Assembly (NCBI RefSeq): GCF_030536915.1 | Contig: NZ_JAUNPC010000013.1 | Span: 1 to 44,203 of the forward strand | Source of the DNA: Paracoccus sp. (in: a-proteobacteria) | GTDB taxonomy: Bacteria; Pseudomonadota; Alphaproteobacteria; Rhodobacterales; Rhodobacteraceae | Length of the DNA stretch: 44,203 nt | Direction of reading: 5' to 3' | Part shown: positions 41,761-44,203 of the stretch, one piece after another | Position numbering within the stretch: the stretch's first letter is position 1 | Layout: each line of letters opens with the position of its first letter | The notes under the pieces: model-generated | The model's input: the letters and a program-made list of their open reading frames with translations, nothing else | Database searches by the model: none | Told to the model about the DNA's origin: nothing | Position numbers and translations under genes: made by a program

Positions 41761-42645
41761 TCAGCGCAGGAAGATCAGCGCCATTCCCGTGACGGCGACC
41801 AGCGCGCCCAGCCAGCTTGCGGCAGGCGGGCGTTCCCCCGTGACGATCCACAGCACCGGCAGGATCAGCACCGGCGACAGCGCCGAGAGGGTCGAGACGA
41901 TCCCGACCTTGCCGCCCTGCAGCGCGAACAGCAGCAGCGTCATGCCGACAACCATGGCCAAGAGCCCCGAGGCCATGATCTGCGCCGCCCCCCTGCCCGA
42001 CAGCCGCCCCAGAGGCCGCGCCGCACCCAGCGGAAGCCGCGTCAGCGTGCCGAGGCACAGAACCGCCACCACCACCCGCACCAGCGAGGCCACCATCGGG
42101 TCCAGCCCCGCCGCCATCGCCGGCCGGGCGATCAGCGAGCCCGAGGCCTGCCCCAGCGCGGCAAGCAGGCCCAGCGCCACGCCATGCCGGATGGGGCCAT
42201 GCACCCGCTCAAGATGGTTCGTCGGCGCCCGTCCCAGCACGCAGATCGCGACGCCTGCTGCGCACAGCACCACCCCGGCCACCCCCTGCGGCGCCAGCGT
42301 CTCGCCAAGGACCAGCCAGCCCAGCAGCGCCGCCATCGGCGCGTTCATGGCAAACAGCGCCCCCGCGCGGCGCGGCCCCAGCCTGCGCAGCGCGAAGAAC
42401 AGCACCGTGTCGCCCATGAAGACGCCGACGAAGCCCGACAGCGCCAGCACCGGCAGCAGCGCGGGATCGGTGCCCCGCCATGCGCCGGACAGCAGAACCA
42501 ACGCGGCCAGCATCAGCGTGACAAGGCACTGCCGGTAGAGATTGAAGGCGAAGGGCCCCACCTCGGCCACCGGCCTTGCAGCCAGAAGCCCCGTCACCGC
42601 CCAGCAGGCCGCCGCCCCGAGTGCCGCAAGCTCGTGTATCGGCAC
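41761..42645 (-). CDS. EamA/DMT-family transporter
   Basis: 294 residues in ten predicted membrane helices arranged as two EamA repeats, the standard drug/metabolite transporter layout. The first repeat opens with LAALGAAACWAVTGLLAARP and includes LALSGFVGVFMGDTVLFFAL; the second opens with HGVALGLLAALGQASGSLIA and contains ASGLLAMVVGMTLLLFALQG, ending in PPAASWLGALVAVTGMALIF. The substrate is unpredictable for this family (amino acids, nucleobases and other metabolites are known). The start is a GTG at 42645, preceded by GGGGACGG; no ATG lies nearby. It is convergent with dgt and divergent from the OsmC gene over 102 bases. Confidence 0.92.
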   Translation of the reverse strand: MPIHELAALGAAACWAVTGLLAARPVAEVGPFAFNLYRQCLVTLMLAALVLLSGAWRGTDPALLPVLALSGFVGVFMGDTVLFFALRRLGPRRAGALFAMNAPMAALLGWLVLGETLAPQGVAGVVLCAAGVAICVLGRAPTNHLERVHGPIRHGVALGLLAALGQASGSLIARPAMAAGLDPMVASLVRVVVAVLCLGTLTRLPLGAARPLGRLSGRGAAQIMASGLLAMVVGMTLLLFALQGGKVGIVSTLSALSPVLILPVLWIVTGERPPAASWLGALVAVTGMALIFLR

Positions 42646-42747
42646 CTGTCGCCCGTCCCCTGCCCGTTTGCGTCCCTGCTAGCGGGCGGATTGAACCTCG
42701 GCAATGTCCCCCGCGTTGGGGCCGCGAACCAACTCAGGAGAGGCGAC

Positions 42748-43173
42748 ATGGCGATCACCAAAACCGGCTCGGCCCGCTGGCAGGGCGGCATCAAGGACGG
42801 CAAGGGCGAGGTCTCGACCGAATCCGGCGCGCTGTCGGGGCTGGCCTACGGCTTCAACACCCGCTTCGAGGGCCAACCCGGCACCAACCCCGAGGAACTG
42901 ATCGGCGCCGCCCACGCCGCCTGCTTCAGCATGGCGCTGTCGGGGCAGCTTGAGAAAGCGGGGGTGAAGGAGGCGCGGATCGAAAGCTCCTCCGCGGTGA
43001 CGATCGAGAAGCAGGGCGACGGCTTCACCATCACCAAGGCGCACCTGACGGCCCGTGTCTCGGGCCAAGGCGATGAGGCGGCGATCCGTGAGGCCGCAGA
43101 GGCCGCCAAGTCGGGCTGTCCGGTCAGCAAGGTGCTGAATGCTGAGGTGACTATGGACCTGACGGTGGGGTGA
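42748..43173 (+). CDS. osmC: OsmC-family peroxiredoxin
   Basis: 141 residues. OsmC proteins reduce organic hydroperoxides with a pair of redox cysteines and protect against oxidative and osmotic stress. The two cysteines are present: Cys59 in IGAAHAACFSMAL and Cys124 in AAKSGCPVSKVLN. The N-terminal ARWQGGIKDGKGEVST strand and the NPEELIGAA helix start are typical of the OsmC rather than the Ohr branch. The ATG at 42748 has an excellent ribosome site, AGGAGAGG. It is the last chromosomal gene before the IS element, monocistronic. Confidence 0.93.
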   Translation: MAITKTGSARWQGGIKDGKGEVSTESGALSGLAYGFNTRFEGQPGTNPEELIGAAHAACFSMALSGQLEKAGVKEARIESSSAVTIEKQGDGFTITKAHLTARVSGQGDEAAIREAAEAAKSGCPVSKVLNAEVTMDLTVG

Positions 43174-43280
43174 CGGCCCTCCGCCCCGCGGCGCGGCCTC
43201 CAGTCGCGCCGCTTGCAGTTGGTTCGTCTGCTATGCGGGACAAAGTGGTCGTCCAACCTTCCACCAAGCAAGTAGGATGA

Positions 43281-43292
43281 GCAAAGCTTTGC
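43281..43292. repeat. 12-bp perfect palindrome beside the IS end
   Basis: GCAAAGCTTTGC is a perfect palindrome three bases before the presumed left end of the IS element (TG at 43296). It could be part of the insertion target; its significance is not known. Confidence 0.5.
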
Positions 43293-43351
43293 TATTGAAC
43301 TGGCCCCCCTTTCGACCGGACACTCAGGCCTGAACATGGAGGCTTAGGCTT

Positions 43352-43747
43352 ATGCCTGAGCACATGCTTATGGCTAACGTAGAGATCATCACCGATGGCG
43401 GCCGCCGGCGCCGCTGGAGCGCTGCGGAGAAGCTGCGCATCGTGGAGGAGACGCTGGAGGACCATGCCAGCATCTCGATCGTCGCGCGGCGCAATGGCGT
43501 GGCGCCGAACCTGTTGTATCGTTGGCGGCGCCTGATGCTCGAAGGGGGAAGCGTTGCCGTGACTGAGGACGACGATGTCACCAGCAATCGTGTCGTGCGC
43601 GAGATGGAAAGCCGCATCCGCGAGCTGGAGCGCCAGCTCGGGCGCAAGACGCTTGAGGCGGAGATCCTGCGCAAGGCCTTGGATAAGTCACGGGTAAAAA
43701 AACCGACCTTGCTCGTGCGGTCGCCATTGAAGGGCGATTTCCAGTGA
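43352..43747 (+). CDS. IS3-family transposase OrfA
   Basis: 131 residues. OrfA is the DNA-binding subunit and transposition regulator. A helix-turn-helix lies at about residues 20-60 (RRWSAAEKLRIVEETL, SIVARRNGVAPNLLYRWRRL). A leucine-zipper-like coiled coil follows (NRVVREMESRIRELERQLGR, KTLEAEILRKALDKS). The start may be 43352 or the third in-frame ATG at 43370 (MANVEIITDGG); the latter gives the N-terminus usual for the IS2-like group. The stop at 43745-43747 overlaps the orfB start by 4 bases. The A7 run at 43696 allows a -1 shift into orfB to make the full transposase. Confidence 0.88.
   Translation: MPEHMLMANVEIITDGGRRRRWSAAEKLRIVEETLEDHASISIVARRNGVAPNLLYRWRRLMLEGGSVAVTEDDDVTSNRVVREMESRIRELERQLGRKTLEAEILRKALDKSRVKKPTLLVRSPLKGDFQ
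43696..43702 (+). other. Programmed -1 frameshift site in the IS element
   Basis: In the orfA frame the bases read gtA AAA AAA ccg, a perfect A_AAA_AAA slippery heptamer. The -1 frame is open from here through orfB. A small hairpin follows (TCGCC 43721-43725 with GGCGA 43733-43737). This is the known IS3-family way to make OrfAB. Confidence 0.75.
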
Positions 43748-44187
43748 AGGCTGTGGCAGTGACGCTGGGCGTGGCCCGATCGAACCTGATCGACCGCCTG
43801 CAGGGCAGGACCCGGTCACGACGAGGCTATCATAAGACACAGGACGCAAACCTGGTGCCGCAGATCATGGCCCTCGTCGCCGCGCGGCCGACCTATGGCT
43901 ACCGCCGGATCACCGCAATCCTGAACCGCCAGCTGCGATCCGACGGCGCCGCGCCGGTGAACCACAAACGGGTCTACCGGATTATGAAGGCGCATAACCT
44001 GTTGCTGGCGCGTAAATATTCCGAGCGCCCCGAACACGTCCACGACGGCAAGGTCATCGTCATGCGCTCAAACCTGCGCTGGTGCTCGGACGGCTTCGAG
44101 TTCACCTGCTGGAATGGCGACGTCATCCGCGGCGCCTTCCTCATCGACGGTAACCATCCGGTGTGGGCCGCAGATGGGCGCTGTTAG
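43744..44187 (+). CDS. IS3-family transposase OrfB, truncated in the catalytic core
   Basis: 147 residues, about half of a normal OrfB. The start is GTG at 43744, overlapping the orfA stop. The N-terminal HTH_21-like region is intact (RPTYGYRRITAILNRQLRSD, NHKRVYRIMKAHNLLLARK). The DDE integrase core begins with WCSDGFEFTCWNGDVIRGAF, where the first Asp is expected. After FLID the family sequence is lost: the frame reads GNHPVWAADGRC and stops at 44187, instead of the usual ID-x-x-DREI continuation and the downstream Asp and Glu. The protein should therefore be inactive unless the sequence resumes in another frame beyond the window. Confidence 0.82.
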   Translation: MKAVAVTLGVARSNLIDRLQGRTRSRRGYHKTQDANLVPQIMALVAARPTYGYRRITAILNRQLRSDGAAPVNHKRVYRIMKAHNLLLARKYSERPEHVHDGKVIVMRSNLRWCSDGFEFTCWNGDVIRGAFLIDGNHPVWAADGRC

Positions 44188-44203
44188 GTCGTGGGCTTCG
44201 AGG

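Larger units (their letters stand above)
43296..44203 (+). mobile_element. IS3-family insertion sequence (IS2-like group), 3' part missing or interrupted
   Basis: Two overlapping frames, orfA and orfB, with a slippery A7 between them are the hallmark of IS3-family elements. The left end is placed at TGAACTGGCCCCCCTTTCGA (43296), which starts with the TG typical of IS3 ends; the exact boundary is inferred. The right terminal repeat is not visible, and orfB stops early at 44187. The window ends at 44203, so the element may be truncated, rearranged or interrupted by other DNA just before the edge. Confidence 0.8.

Overview
The window reads as chromosomal DNA of a high-GC alphaproteobacterium, most likely family Rhodobacteraceae and Paracoccus-like. 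This rests on the very high GC at third codon positions, the family-typical gene blocks (dut with a HesA/MoeB/ThiF protein; gpmI-envC-ctpA-rppH; folB-folP-glmM), a single-cysteine DksA, and the sequence style of the proteins. The genus is an inference. Most of the window is ordinary core genome on both strands; the only clear mobile DNA is an IS3-family element at the right edge.

Layout. 1-3521 (minus): a peptide/nickel-type ABC importer operon (solute-binding protein, two permeases; the second permease runs off the left edge). 3752-4753 (minus): a D-2-hydroxyacid dehydrogenase, divergent from an exported SH3-domain protein (4885-5538). 5588-6025: a small lipoprotein. 6217-7888 (minus): dut and a membrane-anchored ThiF-like adenylyltransferase. 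8035-12906 (plus): gpmI, an EnvC-like M23 protein, a CtpA protease and rppH, the first three joined by ATGA overlaps. 12991-15948: a YetF/DUF421 protein with a zinc-ribbon tail, a YbaK-type deacylase, a small unknown protein and an MltB-type transglycosylase. 16105-16178 (minus): tRNA-Cys(GCA) with its own promoter and terminator. 16297-19709: argG, a frameshifted membrane protein and ilvA. 19812-21753: a response-regulator/SpoIIE phosphatase and a Tat-exported L,D-transpeptidase. 21754-22323 is a gene-free gap. 22324-23844 (minus): a SixA-type phosphatase and argB. 23904-26879 (minus): a 991-residue RTX protein with 41 in-register nonapeptides. 26972-28991: a FemAB/GNAT-like protein and a MoxR ATPase, divergent from dksA; then an FAD monooxygenase. 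30871-34048 (minus): glmM, folP and a C-terminally extended folB. 34116-38289 (minus): a SleB-type hydrolase, a PPDK-like protein with an eroded nucleotide-binding half, and xthA. 38395-43173: a second DUF421 protein, a CorC/HlyC-family protein, erpA, dgt, an EamA transporter and an OsmC protein. From about 43296: an IS3-family element whose orfB breaks off inside the catalytic core.

The genes cover cell-wall turnover (EnvC-like, CtpA, MltB-like, L,D-transpeptidase, SleB, GlmM), nucleotide and RNA hygiene (Dut, Dgt, RppH, XthA), amino-acid synthesis (ArgG, ArgB, IlvA), folate synthesis (FolB, FolP) and Fe-S assembly (ErpA).

I found no CRISPR array, prophage, defence island or secondary-metabolite cluster. 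The most unusual points are a 36-nt near-perfect palindrome lying in frame inside the ThiF-like gene, the PPDK homologue with lost ATP-site residues, the 41-unit RTX array on a propeller-like head, a one-base frameshift in a membrane protein gene, and the interrupted IS3 transposase.
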